Shown: positions 1 through 8,706 of the stretch, one piece after another | How the letters are laid out: every line of letters starts with the position of its first letter | How positions within the stretch are numbered: position 1 is the first letter of the stretch | Virus record (IMG/VR): IMGVR_UViG_3300031371_000005 | Coordinates: 1-49,526 of that record | Length of the DNA stretch: 49,526 nucleotides | Origin: a virus | Direction: 5' to 3' (one strand) | Position numbers and translations under genes: made by a program | The notes under the pieces: generated by a model | Database searches by the model: none | What the model saw: the letters and a program-made list of their open reading frames with translations, nothing else | What the model was told of the DNA's origin: nothing

Positions 1-229
1 ACATAGGAACCGGTCAGCAGCTTGCTGATGAAGTCTCTCGACTGCCCTACATCCAACCCATCGTAGGTGTAGGAGCCGGTCAGCAGCTTGCTGATGAAGT
101 CTCTCGACTGCCCAACGTCCAGCCCATCATAGACGTAGGACCCGGTCAACAGCTTGCTGAGATAGTCTCTCAGCTGCCCGACGTCCAGACCGTCGTAGAC
201 GTATGAGCCGGCCAAAGGTTTGATCGATG
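1..229. repeat. Terminal duplication, left copy (contig closure)
   Basis: These bases recur at 49298-49526 with one difference: C at 128 versus T at 49425. The copy contains just over three 66-bp coding repeats plus about 25 bases of unique sequence beyond the repeat array, which anchors the match. The simplest reading is an assembled circular or permuted genome of about 49,297 bp, not a packaged terminal repeat, because the duplication lies inside one open reading frame that stays in frame across the join. Confidence 0.93.
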
Positions 230-1133
230 GGCTGAAGGCTGTACCACCCCACGAGACAGGGACAAAATTGTAGTTGATCGCGGTGCTGGCGCTATGCCCG
301 TTAATCCAATTCGTATGATTAGCGGATCCAGTTCCGAAGTCACACGTCCACAAATCCGGGATTTCGTTATCCGACAGCGATGTCCCTGTGTTCTGAAATA
401 TATTACGAATGTCTATGGATTTGTTTAAGAATCTAGTACCTTGCTCCCCGTCGTAATAAAATATATTTTTTGTCACCCGCAGGTCGTTGGAATTTATAAA
501 TGCTTGTAAGGCGGAATCAAGATCAACTTGGTTTCTAAGCAGCCCGTCCGGCATATCTCCATACAAATCGGTACCGTAGAACGCGTAGTTGATGTTAGTG
601 ATATCAGGGCAGTAATCTAAAAAACCCTCGGGGATCTCGCCTGTCACTCCGCTCCCAAGAAAAATACCGCCTATGGTCGTTAAGTCAGCGCAGCTATCTA
701 GCCAGCCCGCCGGGATAGATGACGCTAAATTCGGAGTGCTTCTGAACGCCCCGCCTAAACTTGTCAAACCATCGCTGATTATGTAGCCTGAGCCGAGCGA
801 CGCCAAATTTGTGCAGCCGTACCACCCACCGTCTAGATACTGCCAACCATCAAAATCGAGAGCATCCCCCCAGTACACGATACCCGTCCATTGGAGCCTG
901 CTCGAATGCGTGTTGTTGACGGACCATGCGGGAAAGCTGCCCATGATCTCTACTACATGGTCCCCCGTCGAAGCGTAAAGGTGAGTTATATCTGGGTCGT
1001 CATAGGCGGTTATCGTGCTCTGGTTACCGTCACCCCAGTATACGATGGCGTCGTAAGTGTACCCGGAGACTGTCGGAAGGGTGACGGTCTCGCCCGGCGT
1101 CGTTGTCGTGCACTGTATGCGAAACCCCGCCAT
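1..1133 (-). CDS. N-terminal part of a display/neck-terminator fusion protein (continues across the join)
   Basis: The frame is open from ATG 1133 to the left edge and continues in frame at 49297, ending at 48574, for 618 aa in total. Residues 1-65 look like a PKD/Ig-type beta domain (YWGDGNQST, then HLYASTGDHVVEI). Residues about 85-240 resemble BspA-type leucine-rich repeats, with spaced units such as LTSLGGAF, LTTIGGIF and ITNINYAF. From about residue 310 a 22-residue tandem repeat starts (YDGLDVGQSRDF core). AGGGG 6 bases before the ATG is a ribosome site. Such adhesive domains normally occur on surface or fibre proteins. Their fusion to a neck protein is unusual and suggests a virion-displayed appendage. 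Confidence 0.85.
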   Translation of the reverse strand, partial: MAGFRIQCTTTTPGETVTLPTVSGYTYDAIVYWGDGNQSTITAYDDPDITHLYASTGDHVVEIMGSFPAWSVNNTHSSRLQWTGIVYWGDALDFDGWQYLDGGWYGCTNLASLGSGYIISDGLTSLGGAFRSTPNLASSIPAGWLDSCADLTTIGGIFLGSGVTGEIPEGFLDYCPDITNINYAFYGTDLYGDMPDGLLRNQVDLDSALQAFINSNDLRVTKNIFYYDGEQGTRFLNKSIDIRNIFQNTGTSLSDNEIPDLWTCDFGTGSANHTNWINGHSASTAINYNFVPVSWGGTAFSPSIKPLAGSYVYDGLDVGQLRDYLSKLLTGSYVYDGLDVGQSRDFISKLLTGSYTYDGLDVGQSRDFISKLLTGSY

Positions 1134-1141
1134 TGATGCCC

Positions 1142-1537
1142 CTAGGCGGCGTCCGTATCTATGTCGGTATAGGTCTCCTGAGTGTCCCCAGGAGACATTG
1201 ATTCGTTATGTTCCCGGACCCTGTCCTTGAAAAATGTCCGGATTCCGGCCATCAGGTTTCCGGCGCCTCTGAGCCTGGCGTCAACGACCGCTCGCTGTGA
1301 TGTGCTGGCGTAGAATATTTTTTCCATCTCCCAGAAGCCCCACACCTCTGAGCCGTCATCCGGAACCCCGTCTTGATTGGAATCCGCTTGCACGCGTACC
1401 CGAAGTTGGAACACGTCGCACGGCGACCCGGTCGTCGGGGGCCCGGCAAACTGCGCCAGGACATCGTCAACCGAGACCACTACGGGCGCCAGTCTGCTCT
1501 TTTCCGTCGTCCGTCGTATTTGGGTGCAAAATATCAT
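1142..1537 (-). CDS. Hypothetical structural-operon protein, 131 aa
   Basis: AGGAGG lies 7 bases before the ATG and the gene ends 8 bases before the next start, so it is firmly in the late operon. It sits among head-tail connector and neck genes. The middle has a calcium-loop-like stretch (ADSNQDGVPDDGSEVW), and the C-terminus is charged and Thr/Asp-rich. By position it may be a neck or tail-completion protein. I do not recognise the family. Confidence 0.85.
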   Translation of the reverse strand: MIFCTQIRRTTEKSRLAPVVVSVDDVLAQFAGPPTTGSPCDVFQLRVRVQADSNQDGVPDDGSEVWGFWEMEKIFYASTSQRAVVDARLRGAGNLMAGIRTFFKDRVREHNESMSPGDTQETYTDIDTDAA

Positions 1538-1556
1538 ATCGCGACCTCCTTGGGAC

Positions 1557-1997
1557 TTACGGCGTCTGAGCCAGGGATATCAACGTCTCCCCAGCGAGTT
1601 CGAGCGTGTTATGCTCCCCGTCTTCCAGGGTGACCGCGGTACCGATGTCCCAGTACCCAATGAGGTTCTTGCTCGCAGCGGTATCGTTGTAGGCCACCGG
1701 GTAACGGAAGGGTCCGATGCTCCCGCCGGACGCCGTTTGAACGATGTCCGATGTAATCACCATGGTGAAAACACCGCCTGTCTGGGTAGCCGACGTAACC
1801 GTGACAGCATCCCCGCCAGCCGTGTACCCATTACCGGCAGCTATCTCCGTGATGTCCGTGAGTACGGCATCCGTCGCCGCATTCGGCGCGACGTTGCTCA
1901 ACGCAATCTTGACCGTGTCGGTGCTGAGGGCGTGGAGACCTTTTCCGAAGGAATCCTCGACGAAACAATGAAACCCAACATATGTCCTGTCAGCCAT
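1557..1997 (-). CDS. Beta-rich phage structural protein (NGYTAGG family)
   Basis: 146 aa, ATG preceded by GAAAGGACAG. The sequence FVEDSFGKGLHAL, VKIALSNVAPN, LTDITEIAAGNGYTAGG matches a widespread group of phage structural proteins that keep the same spacing. These are usually annotated as hypothetical, head-fibre or decoration proteins found near head-tail joining genes. It is rich in Thr, Val and Ala, with no membrane segment. I infer a virion surface or neck role from position only. Confidence 0.85.
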   Translation of the reverse strand: MADRTYVGFHCFVEDSFGKGLHALSTDTVKIALSNVAPNAATDAVLTDITEIAAGNGYTAGGDAVTVTSATQTGGVFTMVITSDIVQTASGGSIGPFRYPVAYNDTAASKNLIGYWDIGTAVTLEDGEHNTLELAGETLISLAQTP

Positions 1998-2024
1998 GTG
2001 ACTGTCCTTTCAAAGCCGTATCCT

Positions 2025-2348
2025 TCACGGCTGAATCTCCCTGATGAAAACTTCCCCGAACCCGGCCTGTGTATACCAGGAGCCGAGCTTAACGACTCGA
2101 TAGTCGATGCCGCCATACGACAAGACATCGTTGACCCGGAGCCTGGTAGATGTCCAAGTTTTCAGATGCGTGTAGACCCGGTCCCCTTCAACCGGGTACT
2201 GCCCTTCTTCTCCTGGGCCCCGCTGCGGCTCGACAATCGAAATCGTAACCGGGGTGACGGTCGCCGGAACCCACAAGCCATCCACATAGGCACCGGTTGG
2301 CCGCGTGTAAGACGCCGCCACCGTGGGTATCCAGGATAGCATGCTCAT
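2025..2348 (-). CDS. Head-closure/head-tail connector protein, 107 aa
   Basis: A small beta-rich protein in the connector cluster. VEGDRVYTHLKTW, LRVNDVLSYGGIDYRVV and GSWYTQAGFGEVFI resemble head-closure or stopper proteins that seal the portal after packaging. Its start overlaps the preceding gene by 4 bases, indicating translational coupling. The call rests on size, strand pattern and order. Confidence 0.75.
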   Translation of the reverse strand: MSMLSWIPTVAASYTRPTGAYVDGLWVPATVTPVTISIVEPQRGPGEEGQYPVEGDRVYTHLKTWTSTRLRVNDVLSYGGIDYRVVKLGSWYTQAGFGEVFIREIQP

Positions 2349-2833
2349 GTGGAGCGCTCCAACTCACTCTGGATTGATTGCCGAAGGAGACCGGTGTCAA
2401 TCAGCGGCTTGTCCTTGTTGCCCTTGTCCGCGTCTGTCGATTTCTGTCGGATTGTCGCCGGGGCGTTCGGCGGGAAGTCGTTTGTGTCAATCGTGTTCCG
2501 GATGTCGGAGGCCGCCCGGATGCCGACCAGCTGTAAAGCCCTACCCATGTTCGCTTGATGCACGAGGCCCGCTTTCAGCGCATCAAGCAATGCCTGCCTG
2601 TAGTACCCATTCTCGCGGAGCGTGGTCCTCAAAAACGGCCGCGCCGGGATGGTCTCCGTACCGAACTCATTCCACGCTGCAATCGCCGCCACAGTCTGGC
2701 CGCCGTCTGCACTCGGATGCTCCCCGGTGCCGCGAAGGACGCCAACTTTGACGTGGGAGCCCTTCATACGCCTCAAAAGGTCATCGACCTTCTTGAAGTC
2801 GTGCTTTGTTGAAACATCAAGTGAAAAGGTCAT
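2345..2833 (-). CDS. Neck/tail-completion protein (HK97 gp10 / Mu gpG-like), 162 aa
   Basis: I chose ATG 2833 because the protein then begins MTFSLDVS and overlaps the previous gene by only 17 bases. The frame is open further upstream, to 2959, but that part antiparallels nothing conserved and lies inside the DUF4054-like gene. VKVGVLRGTGEHP, AAWNEFGTETIPARPFLRTT and DTGLLRQSI are the hallmarks of HK97 gp10-type and virion-morphogenesis proteins. These bind at the head-tail junction and help complete the neck. Confidence 0.85.
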   Translation of the reverse strand: MTFSLDVSTKHDFKKVDDLLRRMKGSHVKVGVLRGTGEHPSADGGQTVAAIAAWNEFGTETIPARPFLRTTLRENGYYRQALLDALKAGLVHQANMGRALQLVGIRAASDIRNTIDTNDFPPNAPATIRQKSTDADKGNKDKPLIDTGLLRQSIQSELERST

Positions 2834-3206
2834 GTGGCACCCGCGGTCCGCCTTGGTGGATTCTGCGAAGTTCCAGATATCGGCAGCCGTATGCCGTCGA
2901 CCGGTAATCAGATTCCAACCCCGAGCCGCCGGTTGCGTACTGGGCGAACTCAACCTCAAGGTCCCCGGCCTTCCATCGCTTAAGTTGACCGGATACCGCG
3001 GCCGGGCCGAGAGGGCTCCCGGACTTTGGCACAGTTCGCTCCAAGAGGTGGGCGGTCAGATACAGGAGGCCAGTATCGTAGTCAGAGCCCCACGTGGCCT
3101 CGAGTATCGTAGCCGCAGCCTCGGCGATGCACGCATTAGCCACAGCGTCAGAAAGAGAGTCAAAAGCGCCCGGGAACCGGGCCTTGAGCTGGGCGGCCGT
3201 AATCAC
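2817..3206 (-). CDS. Head-tail adaptor, DUF4054-like, 129 aa
   Basis: ITAAQLKARFPGAF at the N-terminus, a helical middle (LLYLTAHLLE) and a position just after the capsid gene fit the DUF4054 adaptor family. Members are all-helical proteins that dock below the portal. It ends inside the next gene (17-base overlap), typical of coupled morphogenesis genes. Confidence 0.8.
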   Translation of the reverse strand: MITAAQLKARFPGAFDSLSDAVANACIAEAAATILEATWGSDYDTGLLYLTAHLLERTVPKSGSPLGPAAVSGQLKRWKAGDLEVEFAQYATGGSGLESDYRSTAYGCRYLELRRIHQGGPRVPHDLFT

Positions 3207-3209
3207 GGT

Positions 3210-3428
3210 CTACAGTTCGACACCGGTTTCGGTGTCCGGGGTCGCGTGGTCCTGGCCTTCGGTCAGAACGGAGCCAAGTCGCTTCTTGACGAAGCGGGTT
3301 TTCTTCGCAGCCGACCAAAGTTTCTTGTCGACGCGATTCGGCTCGTTAGGGAACAGGACGATAGCGTGGTCCAGCCCTTGCCTGACTTCAAGGATGCGAT
3401 TTGAGTTGTTATTCACCAAGATGTCCAT
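3210..3428 (-). CDS. Small protein after the major capsid, 72 aa
   Basis: A basic C-terminal half (KKLWSAAKKTRFVKKRL) follows a short N-terminal region. It lies between capsid and adaptor, with 28 bases to the capsid stop and 3 bases to the next start. Small proteins here are often capsid-associated. No family recognised. Confidence 0.75.
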   Translation of the reverse strand: MDILVNNNSNRILEVRQGLDHAIVLFPNEPNRVDKKLWSAAKKTRFVKKRLGSVLTEGQDHATPDTETGVEL

Positions 3429-3456
3429 CTTTCAAAAACCTTTCTCAACAGCCGAT

Positions 3457-4506
3457 TTAGCTGTGCGCGGCCTCCGCCTGGTAGAAGTGCAGCGGCTCTT
3501 TGACGTGCAACGGCGCAAAGGTCGTCGCGAAGGGTTGCTCGACCGACATGCCGCGGTTGTCCGGAGCCTGGCGCTCGGCGTCCATCGACAGCGGGACACA
3601 GATGCTGTCGCGGTCCTGGAAAGCCCCGAACGTGATGTAGTCGCCGGCGCCGCCGTCCGTCTCGCCATGAATCGGGCTCTCGATAAAGCCGCCGAACCGC
3701 GGGTCAGTCTGTTGAAGCACCTGCTCGACGGTTTGATTGGTGACCGTGTTGGCGATGGTCGTCGTCCCGAGCCTGTAGATCTCCGGCGAGCACATCGCAT
3801 AAATCATCAGGCCGCGGAACTTTTGGCTCGACTTGTTTGCGGTAATCATCGCAGTGATGATCCCCTTGACGTCGTCGACCATGTTTTGTCCGGTGGTCGT
3901 GGGATAAGAATCCCAGTCCCCGGTCGTCAGGTCGCCTTGAGTGATGTTTGGATGGTCGATGAGACCCGCGTACCCGGAGGCCGTCTCGCCGATGAAGAAC
4001 AGGTCCTCAAGGTCATTATCGAACGCCTGGAAAACCCGAGCGGCCTTCATCGCCTCGACAGAAACACCTGCGTAATCGGCGGCCAGCATCTCGAGCGCAT
4101 CGAGGGTGAACGAAATCGTCCGTGTTTTAAAGGTGATCGAAACCTGTTTGGCCCCGATCGCCACGTTGGGGTGCTTCCCGTCGTACCGATACCACGCCGA
4201 CATACCGGCACCCGAGTATATCGTGTAGACCTTCGTCCGGGCTCCGCGCGGCATATCCCGGTCGATCGGAAACACTTCGCGCCAGATAACCCTGGTCGTC
4301 GCCTCGATGATGCCCTGGGAGACCGCGTACTCGAGCGATTTTTCCATCAGCCCCGCGGGGATGGCGTCCGCAAACACGGCATCCGTAATCCCGGCGCTCG
4401 CCACGCGGAGATCTCTGTCGATAGACTGCCTTTGGTCCTCGAGCCAAGCTTTTGCGTCCTCGAGCTCTTGCCACTGGGCGTCCGTGAGTTTTTTCTTGAA
4501 AATCAT
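3457..4506 (-). CDS. Major capsid protein (HK97 fold, DUF2184-like), 349 aa
   Basis: ATG 4506 is chosen because AAGGAGAAGGG sits 2-10 bases upstream. The longer frame to 4539 lacks a site. Features include an alpha-rich N-terminus (LTDAQWQELEDAKAWLED), VIWREVFPIDRDMPRGA, FIGETASGYAGLIDHPNI and QRDSICVPLSMD, the pattern of the DUF2184 capsid group. It assembles into the procapsid on the protease/scaffold encoded at 5053-6087 and is decorated by the product of 4518-5042. The length is normal for the family. Confidence 0.9.
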   Translation of the reverse strand: MIFKKKLTDAQWQELEDAKAWLEDQRQSIDRDLRVASAGITDAVFADAIPAGLMEKSLEYAVSQGIIEATTRVIWREVFPIDRDMPRGARTKVYTIYSGAGMSAWYRYDGKHPNVAIGAKQVSITFKTRTISFTLDALEMLAADYAGVSVEAMKAARVFQAFDNDLEDLFFIGETASGYAGLIDHPNITQGDLTTGDWDSYPTTTGQNMVDDVKGIITAMITANKSSQKFRGLMIYAMCSPEIYRLGTTTIANTVTNQTVEQVLQQTDPRFGGFIESPIHGETDGGAGDYITFGAFQDRDSICVPLSMDAERQAPDNRGMSVEQPFATTFAPLHVKEPLHFYQAEAAHS

Positions 4507-4517
4507 TGCCCTTCTCC

Positions 4518-5042
4518 TTACGCCGAGTAGGCCGTGCAACCGAACGAGTCGGCGTCAACGGTCACCAAGGCAATCCCGGCCCCCGTCATTGTGGTTTCCA
4601 GAGTGACCCCTGTCACATCGGATTCGCCCGCCTGGGAGGCCGCGCCCAGTTGCAGGACACCGGTTGCATCCGTCACACTGATGGCCGTGCTTCCTGCGGA
4701 CCCGCTTCCGGTACCCGCTGCCAGGTAAACCGGCATCTGCCCGCTGCGAAGGACCGGACACGCTTCCGTGACCTTGTAAACCGGCAGGTTGGTCGCTTCG
4801 CTGCCAATAGCGCCGGACACGTCGCCCGAGCGGCATGTAATCCCGAGGGGGACCGTGCTCACGCCGACAACAACCTGTGTTTGGGGATTGGTTCCCCGGG
4901 ATACGATGACACCGACACCGATACCGGCCGTCGTTTCAACGACCTTCTTGTCGTCGATGAACGCGGACTGCGGCTCGAGTACGGCGCCTACCGCCATGGT
5001 CGCCATGCGTGCGACCGAAGTCTGAAATGCTCCATAAGCCAT
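4518..5042 (-). CDS. Capsid decoration / structural cement protein, 174 aa
   Basis: Low in charge, rich in Gly, Thr, Val and Ala, beta-structured, and placed between scaffold/protease and capsid, as in phages with a DUF2190-like cement protein. GVGVIVSRGTNPQTQVVVG and VYLAAGTGSGSAGSTA are typical. It probably binds capsomer surfaces. The family is inferred from composition and order. Confidence 0.8.
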   Translation of the reverse strand: MAYGAFQTSVARMATMAVGAVLEPQSAFIDDKKVVETTAGIGVGVIVSRGTNPQTQVVVGVSTVPLGITCRSGDVSGAIGSEATNLPVYKVTEACPVLRSGQMPVYLAAGTGSGSAGSTAISVTDATGVLQLGAASQAGESDVTGVTLETTMTGAGIALVTVDADSFGCTAYSA

Positions 5043-5052
5043 CTGTAGCCTC

Positions 5053-6087
5053 CTATCGGACCAACGTCTTCAGACGGTTGAACGTCGGCGCCTGGTCTTG
5101 GGCGTGCGCTTGGAGCGTTCTGCGTGCTCCGATACGGACGCTGGAAATGCTGGAAACACGAGGGGTCTCACGAACCTGGATACCGTCGAAGATTCCGGCG
5201 ACCCGGTCGTCGCTCATCGAATCGTTGATTTCGAGGTCCGGCCGCTGGGCGCTGATACCGGCAACCATGATGCTGCGCACGGTATCGGCATCCTGGACCT
5301 TGAATCCCGGGGCCATCTTGAGGGTTCTCTCGAGGACGGTCTCCCGGGTTTTCATGTCTTCGAGCGCCTGCTTGACGCCCTCGTCGACCCGCTTCTGGAT
5401 GTCTTCGTCACTGAGCTGAGACCCCTTAAGCCCCTCGACTTCGCCAGCCAGCCGGTCATTTTCTTTCTTGAGCCGGTCGTTTTCGGCCCGTGCATCCTCA
5501 AGCTGTTGCTTGACTTTGCCGTGCTCGACCGCATCAACGACGTCTGTGCTTTTATCCGCCATTTGTATGTCTCCTAGGGTTGCGGTCCCCGCGCGCCCGG
5601 CCGGAACCATAGCCGCGTGGTTACCTACGTTTTTGGTTTGTCTGATGTCGTACGGCTCCCCGGATGGCGTCCGCCCGGGTCGAAGGTCCAAGACCGATGT
5701 GTAACCCATGGACAGCTGCCGCATCCCGGCTTTATAAGCCGCGATGCCATCCTTGTGCATGATCCTGACATTAGTCCGGGCATTATGGCCAGCTTGGACG
5801 ACCGGGGCCTCGACGATACCGCGGAAATCCCTGTGGATGGTCTCCGCAGATACCCCGCCTTTCGGATGCCTGACCGTAAGAGGTATCAACTCAAACGTCT
5901 TGAGCGATTCCTCGTCAAAGATGTCTTTCGGGTCCCGGTACACGCGATAGATAGCATTATCCGGCACCCGGTCCTCGATGGGCACGCCCATCCGCCGCAA
6001 CTCATAAGCCCCGTAGTTGTAGATTCCGTCGCGAAACAGCGTCGCGCCAACAATCAAATATCCTTCGGGTGTCGTTACGACGGTCAT
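5053..6087 (-). CDS. Prohead protease-scaffold fusion, DUF2213-like, 344 aa
   Basis: Residues 1-170 form the protease: LTVRHPKGGVS carries the conserved His, QLSMGYTSVLD the likely Ser, and NHAAMVPAGRAG a family motif. Residues about 180-250 are a heptad-rich coiled coil (EDARAENDRLKKEND), the expected scaffold. The C-terminus probably binds capsid protein. DUF2213 proteins mature the procapsid. It lies directly upstream of cement and capsid genes. Confidence 0.87.
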   Translation of the reverse strand: MTVVTTPEGYLIVGATLFRDGIYNYGAYELRRMGVPIEDRVPDNAIYRVYRDPKDIFDEESLKTFELIPLTVRHPKGGVSAETIHRDFRGIVEAPVVQAGHNARTNVRIMHKDGIAAYKAGMRQLSMGYTSVLDLRPGRTPSGEPYDIRQTKNVGNHAAMVPAGRAGTATLGDIQMADKSTDVVDAVEHGKVKQQLEDARAENDRLKKENDRLAGEVEGLKGSQLSDEDIQKRVDEGVKQALEDMKTRETVLERTLKMAPGFKVQDADTVRSIMVAGISAQRPDLEINDSMSDDRVAGIFDGIQVRETPRVSSISSVRIGARRTLQAHAQDQAPTFNRLKTLVR

Positions 6088-6141
6088 AGTTCCACTATTT
6101 ACGGACTGGGTATAAAAATCAAGGTGAGACCCGGTTAAATT

Positions 6142-6948
6142 TCAGGCGGCAAACAGCCGGGCAGTCTCGAGGACCGGGTCCGCAACACAACGACATTGGA
6201 TGTCTTCCCCCGGGTGCCCGACGTCCGGCGGGCTCGACCACTCTTGTAACGTGTTTGACAGCGCGGCGTGCGTCGGTCTTACCGCTCCGTCGCCGACGGT
6301 CCGCCATCTGTATTGGGTGATACCGACGTCCTGCTGCCGGACTTTCGACAGCCCGGAAAACAACTTCCCTGTCTGGTCGCGGGCGATGAGCTTTGCCCGC
6401 CACTCCGGGTACCCGGAAGCCTCCTCAAGGATGTACTTCCGGAGAGAGAAGTCGTCCCGGCCCTCGGAGATACCCTTCATGATTTCTTTACCAAGTCTGG
6501 CCGACATTTCTTGGGAAAGCGTTGTAATCAGGCCAACGGACCGGTCGACCCCAAGCTGAACCTCGGCCGCCGATTGACCGTCCGACAGAAGATCGGCGAC
6601 CGATGTCCCGATAGCTTGATTCATCGCACGGAGGAAAAGACGCTTGTGGCTCTCGTTATTTTTATCGTAGTTGGCTTTCAGCCGCTCAGACAGCGCCGTC
6701 AACCCGGAGTACCGGTTGTACATCCGGGCACACAGCGACTGGATGTCTCGCTGCGCGAAATCCATAAACCCGGAGTCCGTCACCTGAATCTCGCGAAACA
6801 CGGCCTCCGCCGCCCGCCGCCACAGGTCAAGTTGGTGGCCGACAAGCAGGGCTTCCACGCGCATGTCGGCCACCGCGGGCACGGATACGCCCCTCGGCCG
6901 CTTATTCCGTCGGAACGCCGCTTCCAGTTTTTCGTAGTTCAGCGCCAT
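6142..6948 (-). CDS. Phage head morphogenesis protein (SPP1 gp7 / Mu gpF-like), 268 aa
   Basis: ATG 6948 follows AAGGTGA. An alternative frame extends to 7023 but overlaps the portal more. The C-terminal domain has the family signature: YRWRTVGDGAVRPTHAAL, then a HPGEDIQCRC Cys-His motif, the zinc-binding-like core of minor head proteins. The N-terminal two thirds is helical. Such proteins associate with the portal and may be injected with DNA. The start overlaps the portal gene end by 47 bases. Confidence 0.87.
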   Translation of the reverse strand: MALNYEKLEAAFRRNKRPRGVSVPAVADMRVEALLVGHQLDLWRRAAEAVFREIQVTDSGFMDFAQRDIQSLCARMYNRYSGLTALSERLKANYDKNNESHKRLFLRAMNQAIGTSVADLLSDGQSAAEVQLGVDRSVGLITTLSQEMSARLGKEIMKGISEGRDDFSLRKYILEEASGYPEWRAKLIARDQTGKLFSGLSKVRQQDVGITQYRWRTVGDGAVRPTHAALSNTLQEWSSPPDVGHPGEDIQCRCVADPVLETARLFAA

Positions 6949-8284
6949 CGGGATCACCTTGGTTTCCTGGGTCCTGGTTTCCGGTTTCCGGCAGCGGAAC
7001 CCGAGGGCCTGAGCCGTCGGCACCGTCGCGCTTGAGCAAATAGTCGGCGAAGGCCTGATCGACGGTCAGCGGGCTGTTACCCTGCCCCGCGAGATAGTCG
7101 GCCGCATGCCCAGCAATAATAGCCCCCTGGCCCATAAGCAAGTCGACGGCCTCCGCGAAAAGTTTGAAGGTCTCCATCTTCTCCTTTTGGGACACCTCGC
7201 CCAAGGCAACCCAGTTCGACCGGAACCCATCCGGCACGCGCCCGTAAACCGAGCGGCAAAGGAGCTTGTCGAAGTACCTCAGCGGCTTGTCAAAGCGGCT
7301 CCGTTGCTCCCCGGCGACCATCGCCTCGTAATCCAGGGCATTGACCTGCGATGAGGTATTGAGCCCGGATGCCAGGGCGCCGTAAAGCCGGGTCATCGGG
7401 ATGTCGACGATGGACGCGATTCTGTTTGCGTGGCGCTCGAGTACCGGGGCAAGATTTGCAATGGCTGTCGAGGACCCGGAATTGTAGTACTCTTCGTTGT
7501 CTTGGTCGTGCAGTGCAACATTATTTGTGGCCTTGAGCAGCTTATACAACTGGTACCGGCGCTCAAAAGCGGCCTGTTTCTCACCACCATCGAGATACAT
7601 ATCCAAGCTCTTGACGCCAATGTGGTCGACGTAAGCCTCATGGACGAGTGACGCTATCTCCGCTGCAATCGTCTCCTCGTTCAGCAAAGCCCGGTAGACG
7701 CGCTCAAAGATGGAAGCCCCCCAACCCTGCTCTCGGATTCGCTCGTGGTACGGCAGTTTTCGGCCGAAGAATACAAGCACCCGTGACGGATGCCAGCGCT
7801 GACCATCAGTCAAGTCGGTGTAATCTTGATGGCCGCCGGACCGGCAGTCAACATCAACAGCCAACGTATGTCGGTCGCGAATTATGAGGCCGGATACCGG
7901 CTTGTTCGGGCTCACGGAATCCGGGTTCAGCTCCAACGATGGATCATCACCCTCGATTTCGATCAACCCCGCGGCCCCACCGTAGAGCCTGGCCCACCGC
8001 ATCCCGTCGACAAAGGCCTCGTTGGTATCGAGGTCGTCTTCAAGGTCGTTGAACGGCTGCGTGTCCTCGCCCGGGATTACGACCTCCCGCCATTTGCGCC
8101 CAGCATCCTCGGCCACGCAGTCGACAATCTTCCCGCCGATGCCGCCGAACCGGTAAATCGTCGACAAGGATTCTTGGCTCAGCAGCAGGCGAGCGAAAAA
8201 CGAGTGCATCGCCTTGTCGCGGTCCGTCCCGAGGTTTGACACAAAGTTGGTCAACGAATCATTGAGGTATCCGGGACCCGGCAT
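6902..8284 (-). CDS. Portal protein (DUF1073-like), 460 aa
   Basis: IYRFGGIGGKIVDCVAEDAG, MRWARLYGGAAGLIEI, WHPSRVLVFFG, NEETIAAEIASLVHEA and GLNTSSQVNALDYE fit DUF1073-type portals. The portal is the dodecameric DNA gate that nucleates head assembly and docks the terminase. ATG 8284 lies just after the upstream stop (TGATATG) with GGGGG as ribosome site. The tail past residue 420 is Gly/Pro/Asp-rich and likely disordered. Confidence 0.88.
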   Translation of the reverse strand: MPGPGYLNDSLTNFVSNLGTDRDKAMHSFFARLLLSQESLSTIYRFGGIGGKIVDCVAEDAGRKWREVVIPGEDTQPFNDLEDDLDTNEAFVDGMRWARLYGGAAGLIEIEGDDPSLELNPDSVSPNKPVSGLIIRDRHTLAVDVDCRSGGHQDYTDLTDGQRWHPSRVLVFFGRKLPYHERIREQGWGASIFERVYRALLNEETIAAEIASLVHEAYVDHIGVKSLDMYLDGGEKQAAFERRYQLYKLLKATNNVALHDQDNEEYYNSGSSTAIANLAPVLERHANRIASIVDIPMTRLYGALASGLNTSSQVNALDYEAMVAGEQRSRFDKPLRYFDKLLCRSVYGRVPDGFRSNWVALGEVSQKEKMETFKLFAEAVDLLMGQGAIIAGHAADYLAGQGNSPLTVDQAFADYLLKRDGADGSGPRVPLPETGNQDPGNQGDPDGAELRKTGSGVPTE

Positions 8285-8285
8285 A

Positions 8286-8696
8286 TCAGCCCCCAATCTG
8301 CCCGATCATAATGAGCATCTGGGTAAACAGTGCGTCAAGCCTCGGCTCCCCGGGAGCCGGGGGACTCGTCATCAGGGTGTCCGGAATCCGGGCCATATCG
8401 TATTTGCGAGCCTGGAACGGCACCCGCTGTTCGAGCAAAGCTTTCCACTTCTTCTCACCGGCCTCCCGGGCTTCTGCGTTGAAGTCTGGATCGTCTTTGT
8501 CCGGCGGGCTCAAGAAAACTTTCACGTCAGGGTCCTCTTGTAGCTCGGCGACCGGCTTCAGCGCCCGCTCAACCCGGAACAGATTCTCAGCCGTGCCCGC
8601 GTTTACCGGGAGATTACCTTTCCCGGCGCATTTTTTCCAGATCTCGCGAAGCATCAGCAGGGTGCCGATGGTCATCGTCGGTATTTCTTTTTTCAC
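8286..8696 (-). CDS. Hypothetical protein upstream of portal, 136 aa, GTG start
   Basis: GAGGAGG stands 4 bases before GTG 8696. The nearby ATG at 8698 is followed at once by a stop. MLREIWKKCAGKGNLPV, LFRVERALKPVAELQ and WKALLEQRVPFQARKYDM suggest a helical soluble protein. Short conserved proteins at this place in related phages are unassigned. Coupled to the portal by its position. Confidence 0.8.
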   Translation of the reverse strand: MKKEIPTMTIGTLLMLREIWKKCAGKGNLPVNAGTAENLFRVERALKPVAELQEDPDVKVFLSPPDKDDPDFNAEAREAGEKKWKALLEQRVPFQARKYDMARIPDTLMTSPPAPGEPRLDALFTQMLIMIGQIGG

Positions 8697-8706
8697 ATGG
8701 CCTCCT

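Noticed and set aside
1-229. Packaged direct terminal repeat
   Set aside because: It lies within one gene, in a repeat array, with the reading frame intact across the join. Circular closure explains it better. Read-depth doubling over 1-229 would reopen the question.
3094-4530. Long plus-strand frames opposite the capsid and other late genes (also 1377-2339, 9809-10858)
   Set aside because: They are antisense shadows of clearly recognisable structural genes and carry no domain pattern or start site.
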